This document shows, one piece after another, positions 19,674-29,917 of a stretch of 64,000 bases of DNA. The notes below the pieces were generated by a model. That model made no database searches. It worked only from the letters and a program-made list of their open reading frames with translations, and was not told the origin of the DNA. Source of the stretch: Zizania palustris. Lineage: Eukaryota > Streptophyta > Magnoliopsida > Poales > Poaceae. The stretch lies in contig JAAALK010000084.1 in the NCBI GenBank assembly GCA_019279435.1, forward strand, positions 12,232,916 through 12,296,915. Reading direction: 5' to 3'. Position 1 is the stretch's first letter. Every line of letters begins with the position of its first letter. The position numbers and the translations under genes were made by a program.

Positions 19674-20168
19674 TGTTGGCGTAAAAGATTACGCTAACAG
19701 GTTTCTGTAGAAAAGAAACTAACAAACGAAGTGTTTGCGAAGCAAACTGTTCTAAGCCTCCGAAAGGATAATAGCTTAGAATAGTTCGAAAGTGTGTATT
19801 GAATCACTTGTAATCGGTCCCTATTACAGGGTGAAATGGGGGGTATTTATAGGCCTAAACATTAAGGAAAAGACCTATTTACCCCTCTATTACAACCGAC
19901 ATTAAGGAAACTATTCGGTTTCCTTAATAGGGCTAAAATGGTAAAAGACTAATCTAATAGGATAGAAGATAAGTCTTCCATCTTAGCTGGCAGAAAAGAT
20001 CCTGAAGGGCTTTGGTTCGAAGACATACTTCGAACTAGTGCCTGTCTTCGGGCTTTGAACGAGGTTCTGGGCATCTTCGAAGATGGTCTTCGGACAATCT
20101 TCGAACGTGTTGACTGCCTTTACGCTGCTTCGGCAATAACCCCGAAGATGAGATATTTTCCCCCAACA
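19674..20168 (-). repeat. Element B 5' LTR (minus sense), with TATA box
   Basis: 495 bp, TG...CA, followed by the target duplication AATAT at 20169-20173. The minus strand has TATAAATA at 19844-19851, the likely sense promoter. Confidence 0.97.
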
Positions 20169-21789
20169 AATATATCGTAGTATCCTTTTTACAACTCCCC
20201 AATGTACCGGTGTAGGCGCATGAAGGAACTGACACACTTTATTCACTGAAAAAGCTATATTAGGCCTTGTCAAAGTTAGATATTGTAAAGCCCCAACAAC
20301 ACTTCTATAATTTGAAGCATCGTTGTTTCCAAGTGGATCTCCTTCATGAACAATTAGTTTCTCACTAGTACAAAGAGGAGTATTGACTGCTTTGCAATTT
20401 GACATACTAACTCTTTTAAGTAGGTCATTAGCATACTTGCCTTGAGTCAATATAATACCATTGGATGTTTTGTTTACCTCAATTCTAGGAAAGTAATGTA
20501 ATTCTCCTAGTCTTTAAGAGCAAAGTCCTTTTGCAAATCCTTTAGAAGAGCAAGTACTGCATGTTGTTCTGAACTTGCAACAATTATGTCATCTACATGG
20601 ATAAGAAGAAAAATAGTAACACCATTCTTATTATAAAATAACATAGAGGTGTCTGCCTTGGAACCTTTAAACCCCAGTTCATATAATTCTTTCTCAACCT
20701 GGAGTACCATGATCTTAGAGCTTGTTTTAAACCATACAAAGCCTTGTCTAGTTTACAGATATAGTCTGGATGATTTGTATCTTCAAAACCAGGAGGTTGT
20801 TGCATATAAACCTCTTCTAGTAAGCCATGTAAGAATGCATTCTAAACATATAACTTTCGCAAAGACCATCCTTAAGATACAACTACAGAAAGTATAATTC
20901 TAATTGTAGTAGCTTTGATAATAGGACTAAATGTGTTTCATAATCTATATCATACCGTTGTTTAAATCCTTTTGCAATAAGTCTAGCGTTATATCTATCC
21001 ATACTACTATCATGCATTTTTTTAATTTTGTAAACCCATTTGCAACCTATAATATTCTTGTCACTTTGAGGAGGAATTAAATGCCATTTTTGTTCTTCAT
21101 TAGTGCTAAGTATTTGACATCCATAACATCTTTCAAGTTCTTATCATGCAATGCATCAGTGATCTCTAGATTCACCAATTAAAGTAAGGAACCGTATTTG
21201 ACAGTTCCATCTGTGTATCTCTTTTCTTTTCTTATACCTCATTGGAGACGTGTGACCGGACGTTGTTGTGGTTGTACCTGCAATGCTCCCCCTGCCACAG
21301 AAGAGTCTGTGGTATCATGATGAGTCCCCAAAGTCAGAGACGACAGATCTGCTATAGCATCCAAGTTCAGGTCTCTATCGACATTTGAAAGTCTGACCAC
21401 AAATTCCTCTATGTCGAAGTTTGAAAAGTTGACAGTTCTGTTGACCAATCGGTTGTCGATAGGAAGATTAGTGTTGCTTTTAGGATTGTCGGTGCTGCTT
21501 GCAAGATTGCATTCCTGTGTAGACTCTTGTTGATATGCATTAATATCATTAACGTGCTCTGTAGTAAGATTAGTTATAAAGTCATAAGGTGCTAAACCCC
21601 TAGAGCTTGATAGATTAACTGAAGTTTGTTTTTCAGAGTGACGTCCAGTGCTGTGTGTGGAGCTTGATTTTGAGAAAGAAAGAATGTTTTCATCAAACAC
21701 AACATCTCTAGACACATATACATGACTTGTTGAGGTATCTAGACATTTGAACCCTTTATGAGAAGTGTTATACCCTAAGAAAACACATT
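20169..21789 (-). pseudogene. Copia element I: post-integrase linker, RT and start of RNase H
   Basis: Minus-strand pieces 21835-21239 (CVFLGYNTSHKGFKCLD, the segment after the integrase core, then a Ser/Asn-rich linker), a broken RT core from about 21230 to 20510, and 20450-20169 (YANDLLKRVSMSNCKAVNTP, then the VGALQYLTLTRPNIAF motif). The RT active site reads HVDD in FLLIHVDDIIVAS near 20600-20640, where YVDD is usual. Several stops and shifts. The last residues before element B (VVKRILRYI) continue at 14068 on its other side. Confidence 0.85.
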
Positions 21790-21801
21790 GCTCTAATACC
21801 A
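21790..21801 (-). other. Primer binding site of copia element I
   Basis: TGGTATTAGAGC on the minus strand, one change from the initiator-methionine site TGGTATCAGAGC, touching the LTR end at 21802. Confidence 0.8.
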
Positions 21802-21909
21802 TGTAAAATTTGTAGATGGGAAACGGTACCTTCATCTAGTATGTGTTTATTAATTTATAGTGCCAATAGCCGGCACCGTGGTAGTTACAATTGTTGTTGC
21901 ATACGATCT
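21802..21909 (-). repeat. Copia element I 5' LTR, inner 108 bp
   Basis: Matches 13247-13354 closely. It is interrupted at 21910 by element G. The remaining roughly 95 bp are not in the window. GATCT at 21905-21909 should be the target duplication of element G. Confidence 0.75.
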
Positions 21910-23648
21910 TGTAGCGCCCCGCCTCGTACGAACTTTGTTGTACCGAGGCGAGGGGCTATGTTTCGAATTGAATCAATGTCAAACCTGGCATTTCATTAAT
22001 TCAACGGTAGACCATCGCAAATATGCTTACCTAACATTATTTACAAAAAGTCGTATGAGGCATACCTCGCGTCACAAAATAGATTAAACAAGCAGCGAAA
22101 GTTCTTCAGCATTAACAAAATAATAATGAACTCCTAATTGGGAACTAGGATCTAATTGAGAACTAGGATTGAAACCCTACTCTTCTCTTATGCCTTCGTC
22201 TTCCAAAGCTTTCTTCTTCTGGAATGGAATAGAAAGGCTCCTCCTTTCTTGACCTTCAATATCTGGGGGAGCAAGGGGGTGAGTACATATGTACTCAGCA
22301 AGTCTTGAAAAAGTTTATAGATGAGTTGTAACAAGGGTGGCTTAAGGTAAAAATATATGCAAGTTTTAAATACTAAGTGTACAATACCCAGTAGTAGAGG
22401 TCCCAACCTCCACCTTAACCCAAGTGATAATAATTGATATTTAAAAACTTGGGGCGAACCCCTGATTCATCATATTTCAATCTTTTCACATCAATCCTTC
22501 AAATTTCCTCAGTTCACAAAACATTTTCCTCATCACGGGATTTCTTTGCAACAGATCCCCAATGAAACCATAAAATCACCACATCACCACTTTCAATTAT
22601 GTTTACTTTATCCTGGTACTAATCTACCCCTCCATCGGGTAGATTCTTCCCCTTTACCAAAACATATTTCATCTCTCAACCTAGGGTTGAACCTCACCCT
22701 CTCTCTTTGAAGCCATACGACTTCCCGAGCTACACAAGCTCGTTCCTAGCCACTAAGGCTAGCTGTACACCACGAAGGCATTCTTTGGTAACGCTTCCCA
22801 ACCCACAACTCATTTCATTGCTCCAAACCAAAGTAAAAGACTACGCATGGGCAACTATCATGACACTTGCCTATGACCGTGGACACGGCTATTCGAACAA
22901 TTTATACTTTTACAGAAGGTGTACACTTTACCCTTACGACACAAACTTACTCCTACTACCCACGAAGTAGAGGAGGTTCGTGACAAGGCCTTTCCAAAGC
23001 CGATCTAGGATAACCTATTACTACATAGACGGGCCCCTCTCGACCAATGATTAGGTAGCCTCTGCTCCTCCCCTAAAATCCTGTGGGTGCTCATACTCCT
23101 TACTCCTTCTACCTTCCTCCTTCATCTCCAACATTTCATCACAAGCCAAAAATCACGTCTGAGTAGGACTTCACAAAACATTCACAAACCATGAGACACC
23201 CCGACGATTTTACATCCATCGGTGATCCTAAACCCACTAAGTACTTAACCAGGGACACCCCATAATGCCTGCAAGGTTGCACTTTTGTGTGCATGACGTT
23301 TTCCCTAAGGAATCAATCCTTATGTGCCACTTGAAGTTGGGCCCCAGAAGGCGACGACGACTAATGACAATTTTTACCCAAAACAGTCTTTTTTCATTTC
23401 TAACACAACCGGTACTTGGTACCATTTTCAAAACATTCCTTTGAAACCCATTTTTTATACAACACGATTCATTCATTTTATTAATTGCATTTGGTATGAA
23501 ATAAAAGATAAAAAGTTGATTGAGTATAACCCACATTACAATACTAGGAAGGTGTTATACCAATCTTTGTGGTTACAAGGGTTTATAAGATTATCAACGT
23601 TCAAAGGAAGGTTAGTGTGAAAAGTTTAGGTTTTCATTGACGTAATCA
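21910..23648 (-). repeat. Element G: Tekay-type LTR, left part
   Basis: Starts TGTAGCGCCCCG, whose inverse resembles the LTR end GGGGCATGACA at 61798 and the termini of element D. The LTR is split by element E at 23648/59922; the two parts total about 3.6 kb, a usual Tekay LTR length. Joining them gives GACGTAATCATAGGAG and then AGACTTGCCTT, which parallels the D LTR. Only LTR sequence, no gene. Confidence 0.65.
23448..23648. repeat. Copy 1 of a 200-bp Tekay LTR segment found twice
   Basis: About 93% identical to 58178-58377. Both copies stand directly before an element E LTR (TGCTTGG here, TGCTTGA there). Here the segment is the natural target sequence of E. Confidence 0.7.
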
Positions 23649-25049
23649 TGCTTGGCGATCGTCAATAATATTGATTATATGTGTGCATGTGTCCTAAACA
23701 TCATTTGTACATAATTAATTTAGCAATCTATTGATAGCAAAAAATGACATTAATGGTGAAAATTACCAAGATATTAATTGCTGGTAAATTGGGCCAAAAA
23801 TATACAACTCCTGGTACAGGCCGAAGCCCTGAAGTGCTAGAGGCCCATCTACATGGGGCCTCGGGGGCCTTTTAGCGGCCTGCTTCGTAGGCTGGTTTCG
23901 ACCCGAAGGCCCCTTCGGAGGCCCTGCCCCGCGAGAGGCTTCGGCCCGACGGGTTGGTCATGGCGAGACTTGCGAAGGCCCACGCTGGCCAGCAGAGTCC
24001 AAACCAGATTAGCATAGCTCGATTGTTTTTGATATCTTATCCAATCTTAACTTTTTTTAGCCGAACTATTATCAGATTAGAGTTAGAGATAAGAAGTCTA
24101 GCCCCTATAAATATAGGGGTGAGACCGGTTCATAGGACCCCCCAACACAAATCAATCACAAAGCCCTAGCTGGAAGCCCTACGTCGGCTACGCCGTAATT
24201 GTGGTAAGCCTTGTTGGTTTGCCTATGAATCACTAGTTAATATACGTAACAGATTGCTATCACCTTGTTGGCTCGCTTGTGAACCATCCGTTAATCTACG
24301 TAATAGATTTCTACCCTTCGTTCTCTCTGTTTCCTACGCTACACTTGGTAATTCGGTCTCTAGGCCAAATTGGCACTTGATCTTCGTTTTGCTGTAGGAT
24401 TCACGTTCGTAGCCCCCTTCGCCGAAGGTTTATGGAGCTAGGAAGCTGGTTTCGGAGGCTATCGGAGTGCCCTTCGGTATGTCTTCGCTCCGTCCGTCTG
24501 TGCCAGATTCATCACGCTGTTGTCGGTCTAGTCAAGTCCTGTGCACTGAAGCCACTTCATATCAGGGTTGCTGCGCATTGGACTTCGTCGTGCCAGAATG
24601 CTCCGTATCAGACTTCGTCACACCAGTGCTCCGCATTGGATTTCGTCACGCTAGAGGCTTCGCACCGAACCCTGTCGTTCGGAGGCAATTTCGCGTCGTG
24701 ATTTGTTCGGAGCCTGTCTTTGGCCAGATTGATCCGAACACTAAAGGTTACCTTCGACGCATACTTCACACTAGACGCCGAAGGCCTCCTTCGGTGAACC
24801 TTCGCACAGTACACTCTGAACCAATCAGGCTCCGTTCGGCCGATTGGTTTATTTTATCTATACATTTCGGCTAATTGGATTATTTCTTTGCAATCTGATT
24901 ACTTGGTGACTCCACCCCCTTGCTATTGTTAAGGGTAGTCGGAACACAATGTTAGTGTTGTGTTACGCTTAGGCTTATCCCTAAGTATCCACACCCTTTT
25001 GGATCGTCGAACTGGCCCAAGTGCGGGGGCACGTTTTCATGTCAACACA
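23649..25049 (+). repeat. Element E 5' LTR, about 1.4 kb
   Basis: Starts TGCTTGGCGATCG and ends GTGTCAACACA-type sequence just before the primer binding site. Contains GC-rich AGGCC/GGCCT palindromic words near 23820-23945 and a degenerate minisatellite near 24530-24670. If the homology alone is used, the LTR could start up to 200 bp earlier. No gene. Confidence 0.7.
24530..24670. repeat. Degenerate ~30-bp minisatellite in the element E 5' LTR
   Basis: Imperfect repeats of CTCCGCATCGGACTTCGTCA-like units. The same block in the other LTR (59335-59540) has more units. Confidence 0.6.
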
Positions 25050-25054
25050 CTTTT

Positions 25055-25072
25055 TGGCCACTCCGCCGGGGA
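25055..25072 (+). other. Primer binding site of element E
   Basis: TGGCCACTCCGCCGGGGA, 5 bp after the LTR end. It resembles the TGGCGACTCCGCTGGGGA site of several grass gypsy elements, with two changes. 25073-25132 then reads in frame as the start of gag (EALRQHDEYIYIGYEYLYND) up to element F. Confidence 0.7.
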
Positions 25073-25137
25073 AGCACTACGCCAACATGATGAGTACATA
25101 TACATTGGCTACGAGTACCTCTACAATGACTACTACG

Positions 25138-26047
25138 TGATGAGGACATCACTTCACATGATACACACATGGAGCCTCCACCTACAATTCAATTACAAGG
25201 ACCAATCACACGCGCCCGTGCCCGTCGCTTGAACCATGAGGTTAATTCTTTCCTTAGCAACTATGTTAATATTTGTTTGGATGAGATGCTACTGAATACT
25301 AGTGATATTTTGTTGCTTAGGAATATGGGAGATGGAATAGAAGAATTGGACTTGAAGATGGAGCCGCACGGATGTTTGAAGTCAAGATTTCGCTGGTTCG
25401 GACTACATCGACCACCCTGCACCAAAATGGGCATAACTTCCTCATACGAAGTCCGATTGGCGCGTTCTTTGACTTTTTGGAAATCTGAGGAGAAGACGGA
25501 TCGTTTGCCATTGGTTTCACATCGTTTGGACTCTCGAGTCGTTCTGTGTGACCGAAACCGTCCTGCGTGACAGAACTGGACCGTGTTGACCCATAGTGCA
25601 TGTCTGTTCGTCTTCTAGCCCACAGCCCATGTCTGTTCACCTTCCACAGGCTGCCCACCCTTTATAAACTCACGCCAGCCGCCTCTAGGGTTAGGTTTTG
25701 CTTTGTTTGCATCTACACTTGTGTGTTTAGATCCCGCCTCTTGCACCGGACCGATTGGCTGCTGCATTGGCGTTTGCGAAACCTCACCTTATCATCGTTT
25801 GTCAGTGATTTGGCATTCGGTTTGTATCCTTCCTGTTCTTGCTTGTGTTCTTGGGTTCGCTTGCAGGAATTAGCCTTCGTGGCGAGGTCAATCGCGTTCT
25901 GCGTGGTTGATAACCAACGGAGACAGTGGTGTAACGATTGCAAGGTTTTGATCCGCCGGACCGGAGCCTTGGATCGCCAACGTCGAGATTCTCCACCAAC
26001 CCAAGTTATCCTTTACCTAGCGTAAGATCGGGACCAATCCCCCATCA
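25138..26047 (+). repeat. Element F 5' LTR
   Basis: 910 bp. Its first part repeats the codons for the C-terminus of the element's polyprotein (PITRARARRLNHEVNSFLS) because the ORF overlaps the LTR. The stop that ends the ORF in the 3' LTR (TAA at 29915-29917) is GAA here. Confidence 0.95.
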
Positions 26048-26049
26048 GT

Positions 26050-26061
26050 TGGTATTAGAGC
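26050..26061 (+). other. Primer binding site of element F
   Basis: TGGTATTAGAGC, 2 bp after the LTR end, one change from the initiator-methionine tRNA complement. Confidence 0.85.
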
Positions 26062-27238
26062 ACAGATTTCCCGTTAGGTAATCTCGATCTGCTTTTGTTT
26101 TTACCTAGAGTCCAGAAAACCGCACCAAAAAAAATTCCCACCGAGAACCCCTTTGTGCCTTGCGATTTTAATTTCAGTTTTAACTTTGTTGAGTTCGTGT
26201 TCTTGGTCGAGTCTTGTTGCTGGTTTAGTAATCCCTTTGTGTCGTTTGAGTAGTAGTTGTTCTTGTGTCTCAAAAAATTCCCGCCCGAAAACCCCCCCTC
26301 CAGAACCCCATTTTGTTTTCCACATCCAGTCTTTGTGATCCCCCTTCGGTAAAACAGGCATAACTTTTCGCTCGTTTGGCAGAAAAATCTGAAATTTTTT
26401 GAGCGTGTTCCTGACCCAATTTGGAGGGTACCCTAATGCCGGTTAGCCCTCACCAAAATCGCCAAAAAAAATCAGGAAGATAATGAAAAAAAATTGGACA
26501 AAGTTTTTGCTCGTCGTTCACCGAACTTGTTGAATTTCTGTGAGTCACATCCCACCTCAGTTGCAGGTGCCAATTTTTGTGGTTGTATCTCTTGTTATCC
26601 TTGTTTCAAAAAAATAGAGTGAAAAAAAAATAAAAAAAATAAAAAAAAAGAGAAACAGTCCTGTTTGTTGCTTGTCCGAACTTTTGTCCGAACTCCTGTC
26701 CGAACACTTGTCCGATCTGAGGCAGGCATTGGCTCTTTGTTGCTTGTCCGATCTCTTGTCCAAACTCCTGTCCGAACTCTTGTCCAATCTGAGGCAAGCA
26801 TTGGCTGTTTGTTGCTTGTCCGATCTCTTGTCTGAACCTTTGTCCGAACCCTTGTCCGATCCCTTGTCCGATCAGCGGCAGAAAAAAAAAAATTGTGCAC
26901 ATACCCTTGTCCGATCACTTGTCCGATCTCTTGTCCGATCCCTTGTACGATCTATAGAGAGCTGAATTTGGCCTGTTTTTGCTTCCTTTTGATTTTTGGG
27001 CACATAGATTCCCTCTTTTACTTGAACTTTCACTTTGGGAGCACTAAGGTCAGCAACTTTGACGAGTACTAGAGAATACTTATTGAACTTGGTTAACTGT
27101 TATTACTATCGCTAATCCTTGCTACTCACTTTGCCTTCCAAGCTACACCTTTCTCTTGGTCAGGACAGGATCAATTCTTGCAATTGCACACCACCTCCAC
27201 TTGGTTCATCACCTGTAGGCCGGTGACCTCACTGCGGC
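26062..27238 (+). other. Element F leader; gag missing
   Basis: Untranslated leader of about 1.2 kb with A-rich runs (near 26600-26655), a tandem array (listed separately) and unique sequence to the protease frame. No gag domain is seen; it must have been deleted near 27200-27350. Confidence 0.6.
26655..26955. repeat. CTTGTCCGAAC/CTTGTCCGATC tandem array in the F leader
   Basis: Basic unit of about 10-11 bp, CTTGTCCGAAC or CTTGTCCGATC, about 18 times, with a higher-order unit of about 90 bp containing CTGAGGCAGGCATTGGCT. Open frames on both strands (GQ-rich on the minus strand) are due to the repeats. Confidence 0.85.
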
Positions 27239-29917
27239 GTGGTAAGAACACTTGCAAGCGTGGATAAGGTGCTTGACGAATTGCTTCCACCACACAACCA
27301 CCATAAGAGATATTCTTTGTTGTTTTGTCTTTTCACTAACATGGCAGCACTTATTGTACAACGTGACTTGAGCACTCACATGGACCAGGACGACCAGGCA
27401 CAACGGAACAATATATTTCAGACCTTCTTCCTCGTCAAAAACCATCGTGTGCGTGTCATCATCGACAGCGGTAGTTGCAACAATTTGGTGAGCCATGACA
27501 TGGTAACTAAGCTTCAACTTCCCACACGTGCACATCCACACCCTTACCACGTGCAATGGTTCAACAATAGCGGTAAGGTCATGGTAACACAAACTGCTCG
27601 CATCGAATTTGCCATTGGTACATACTTAGGAGTTGCTGATTTTGATGTAGTACCAATGCAAGCATGTTCTCTATTACTTGGTAGATCTTGGGTATATGAT
27701 ACTGATGCTACACACCATGGTAGGAGCAATAAGTACACATTTATGTATAAAGGAAAGAAAGTTACACTGCTTCCTATGACTCCTGCTGAAATTGTGAAAT
27801 TTGAACAAGAAAAACATGCTAGGGACGCACAAAAGAGTAAACAACTTTCTGAAAATCAGCAAGTAGCTAAAACGCTTTCGAGGCAACAAAAAGGTAAAGT
27901 TGTTTCTCCTTCCTCATCACAAGTTATTAATCTGAAGGGACGTGTCATGCATGCAACTAAAATTAACCTTGCAGTACGTAGTTTTCTTGGTCCTGCAGGT
28001 TTCTATCGGCGTTTTGTGAAAGATTTCGGCACCATAGCCGGTCCTTTACCTGAGTTGACCAAGAAGGGAGTTACGTTTACTCGGAAGCCAGCACAAGAAC
28101 AAGCTTTTGCCACACTCAAAGATCGCCTTACACGTGCACCTCTACTTCAGCTACCCGACTTCAGTGAGCCTGTTGAGTTAGAATGTGATGCTAGTGGTGT
28201 TGGAATAGGAGATGTGCTGCTACAAGGAGGTAAACCTGTGACCTATTTTAGTGAGAAATTGCATGGTCCACAATTGAATTATTCTACCTATGATAAGGAA
28301 TCATATGCCTTAGTGCGTCTGCTTGAAACTTGGCAACATTACCTTTTGCCTAAGGAGTTTATTATACATTCTGATCATGAAGCACTAAAATATTTGACAG
28401 GGCAAGCTAAACTGAACCGTAGACATGCTAAATGGGTTGAATTTATTGAATCTTTCCCATACATTGTAAAATACAAGAATGTTAAAGAAAATGTGGTTGC
28501 TGATGCATTGTCTCGTAGGATTGTTCTTTTATCTCAACTTGATATTAACGTTCCAGATTTGGAAAGTTTGAAAGATTTGTATGTTGTAGATAAAGAATTT
28601 GCTGAACCATACGCTAAATGTAATGATGGGAAAGGCTGGAAAAAATTTCATGTTTATGACGGGTTCTTGTTCCATGCTAACAAGCTATGTGTTCCAGATT
28701 CGTCCGTACGTTTGCTGTTGTTGCAGGAATCACATGGCGGTGGTTTAATGGAACATTTTGGAAGAGAAAAGACTTTGGCCCTGCTGTCCAATAATTTTTA
28801 TTGGCTCAAGATGCGGAGAGATGTTGAACGATTTGTGCAGCGTTGTGCCACATACCATAAAGCTAAGTCCAAACTTAACCCATATGGTTTGTATACTCCA
28901 TTTCCTGTTTCTAGTGCACCTTGGGAAGATATTAGCATGGACTTTATTGTAGGATTGCCTAGGACAAAGAAGGGGAGAGACTCCATATTTGTAAGAGTGG
29001 ATAGGTTTTCTAAAATGGCACACTTTATTCCCTGTCACAAGACCAACGATGCTTCACATATTGCTGATTTAATTTTCAGGGAAATTGTGAGATTGCACGG
29101 GATGCCTAGAACCATTGTTTCAGATCATGATGTGAAGTTTATGAGTTACTTTTGGAAGACAATGTGGGCCAAGCTTGGCACAAAATTGCTATTTTCAACA
29201 ACTTGTCACCCGCAAACTGATGGTCAAACAGAGGTGGTAAACCGTACACTCTCCAAGTTGCTACGAACAATAAACTTGAAAGAATGGGAGGACTGCCTTC
29301 CACATGTTGCATTTGCATACAATAGAGCTATTCACTCAACAACACAATTGTGCCCGTCTGAAGTGGTGTATGGTTTTAAGCCAATCACTCCACTTGATTT
29401 GCTGCCACATCCTTTTCAAGAGAGAGCAAACATGAAGGCAACAAAGCGAGCAGAGTTTGTGAAAGCTATGCATCTCAAGACAAAGGAAGTTATAGAAAAG
29501 AAGGCACGCTATTTTGCTCAAAAGACAAATAAAGGAAGAAAGAAGATGTTTTTCAAACCAGGAGATCTTGTTTGGTTGTACTTGCGCAAGGATCGTTTTC
29601 CTGATTTGAGAAAGTTTAAATTGATGCCCCGTGCTGATGATTTAAAACCCTACTTGGGAGCTGACGATGAGCTTGAGTCGAGGACGACTCCAATTCAAGA
29701 AGGGGAGGATGATGAGGACATCACTTCACATGATACACACATGGAGCCTCCACCTACAATTCAATTACAAGGACCAATCACACGCGCCCGTGCCCGTCGC
29801 TTGAACCATGAGGTTAATTCTTTCCTTAGCAACTATGTTAATATTTGTTTGGATGAGATGCTACTGAATACTAGTGATATTTTGTTGCTTAGGAACATGG
29901 GAGATGGAATAGAATAA
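27239..29917 (+). CDS. Element F polyprotein remnant: protease, RNase H, integrase (RT and gag deleted), 892 codons
   Basis: The protease is visible with RVIIDSGSCNNLVS near residues 77-90 and the ACSLLLGRSW motif. It passes at about residue 240 directly into FLGPAGFYRRFVKDF, which lies just after RT, so RT with its YxDD box is missing without loss of frame. RNase H follows with VELECDASGVGIG and IIHSDHEAL. Integrase has an H-H-C-C region whose last Cys is Tyr (CATYHKA), then D in SMDFIVGLP, D in VSDHDVKF and E in GQTEVVN. LMPRADDLKPYLG then skips about 34 residues of the GPY/F-type C-terminal domain. The last 69 codons lie in the 3' LTR. The ATG at 27239 is arbitrary, as gag is lost. An open but surely non-autonomous frame. 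Confidence 0.85.
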   Translation: MVRTLASVDKVLDELLPPHNHHKRYSLLFCLFTNMAALIVQRDLSTHMDQDDQAQRNNIFQTFFLVKNHRVRVIIDSGSCNNLVSHDMVTKLQLPTRAHPHPYHVQWFNNSGKVMVTQTARIEFAIGTYLGVADFDVVPMQACSLLLGRSWVYDTDATHHGRSNKYTFMYKGKKVTLLPMTPAEIVKFEQEKHARDAQKSKQLSENQQVAKTLSRQQKGKVVSPSSSQVINLKGRVMHATKINLAVRSFLGPAGFYRRFVKDFGTIAGPLPELTKKGVTFTRKPAQEQAFATLKDRLTRAPLLQLPDFSEPVELECDASGVGIGDVLLQGGKPVTYFSEKLHGPQLNYSTYDKESYALVRLLETWQHYLLPKEFIIHSDHEALKYLTGQAKLNRRHAKWVEFIESFPYIVKYKNVKENVVADALSRRIVLLSQLDINVPDLESLKDLYVVDKEFAEPYAKCNDGKGWKKFHVYDGFLFHANKLCVPDSSVRLLLLQESHGGGLMEHFGREKTLALLSNNFYWLKMRRDVERFVQRCATYHKAKSKLNPYGLYTPFPVSSAPWEDISMDFIVGLPRTKKGRDSIFVRVDRFSKMAHFIPCHKTNDASHIADLIFREIVRLHGMPRTIVSDHDVKFMSYFWKTMWAKLGTKLLFSTTCHPQTDGQTEVVNRTLSKLLRTINLKEWEDCLPHVAFAYNRAIHSTTQLCPSEVVYGFKPITPLDLLPHPFQERANMKATKRAEFVKAMHLKTKEVIEKKARYFAQKTNKGRKKMFFKPGDLVWLYLRKDRFPDLRKFKLMPRADDLKPYLGADDELESRTTPIQEGEDDEDITSHDTHMEPPPTIQLQGPITRARARRLNHEVNSFLSNYVNICLDEMLLNTSDILLLRNMGDGIE
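29697..29709 (+). other. Polypurine tract of element F
   Basis: AAGAAGGGGAGGA directly before the 3' LTR start, inside the ORF. It serves as the plus-strand DNA primer. Confidence 0.8.

Larger units (their letters stand above)
14069..20168 (-). mobile_element. Element B: young Tat-type derivative lacking gag-pol
   Basis: Two 495-bp LTRs (14069-14563, 19674-20168) differ at only about 2 positions. A perfect 5-bp target duplication AATAT flanks them (14064-14068 and 20169-20173). The 5.1-kb interior holds only the antisense gene, a 61-bp repeat array and a shortened primer binding site; gag and pol are gone. It is inserted in the copia RT-RNase H. Since it lacks all replication proteins, it must have been moved in trans by a full relative, or been deleted before its last move. 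It is closely related to element A. Confidence 0.95.
13247..21909 (-). mobile_element. Element I: internally deleted Ty1/copia element, split by element B
   Basis: Short LTRs at 13247-13449 and 21802-21909 (the second cut by element G) bound copia pol sequence on the minus strand. Gag, protease and most of integrase are missing. RT and RNase H remain but are damaged. Element B is inserted at 14069-20168, between two adjacent parts of the RT-RNase H region; removing B restores continuity. Confidence 0.85.

Noticed and set aside
19129..19684. Overlapping ORFs in the B repeats
   Set aside because: Same cause, 61-bp array.
24432..24874. ORFs in the E LTR
   Set aside because: Frames lie over a minisatellite and are not kept in the other LTR.
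25169..25570. ORF in the F 5' LTR as a separate gene
   Set aside because: It is the LTR copy of the polyprotein C-terminus.
26557..26965. GQ-rich or LSEL-rich ORFs on both strands
   Set aside because: Caused by the CTTGTCCGA array.
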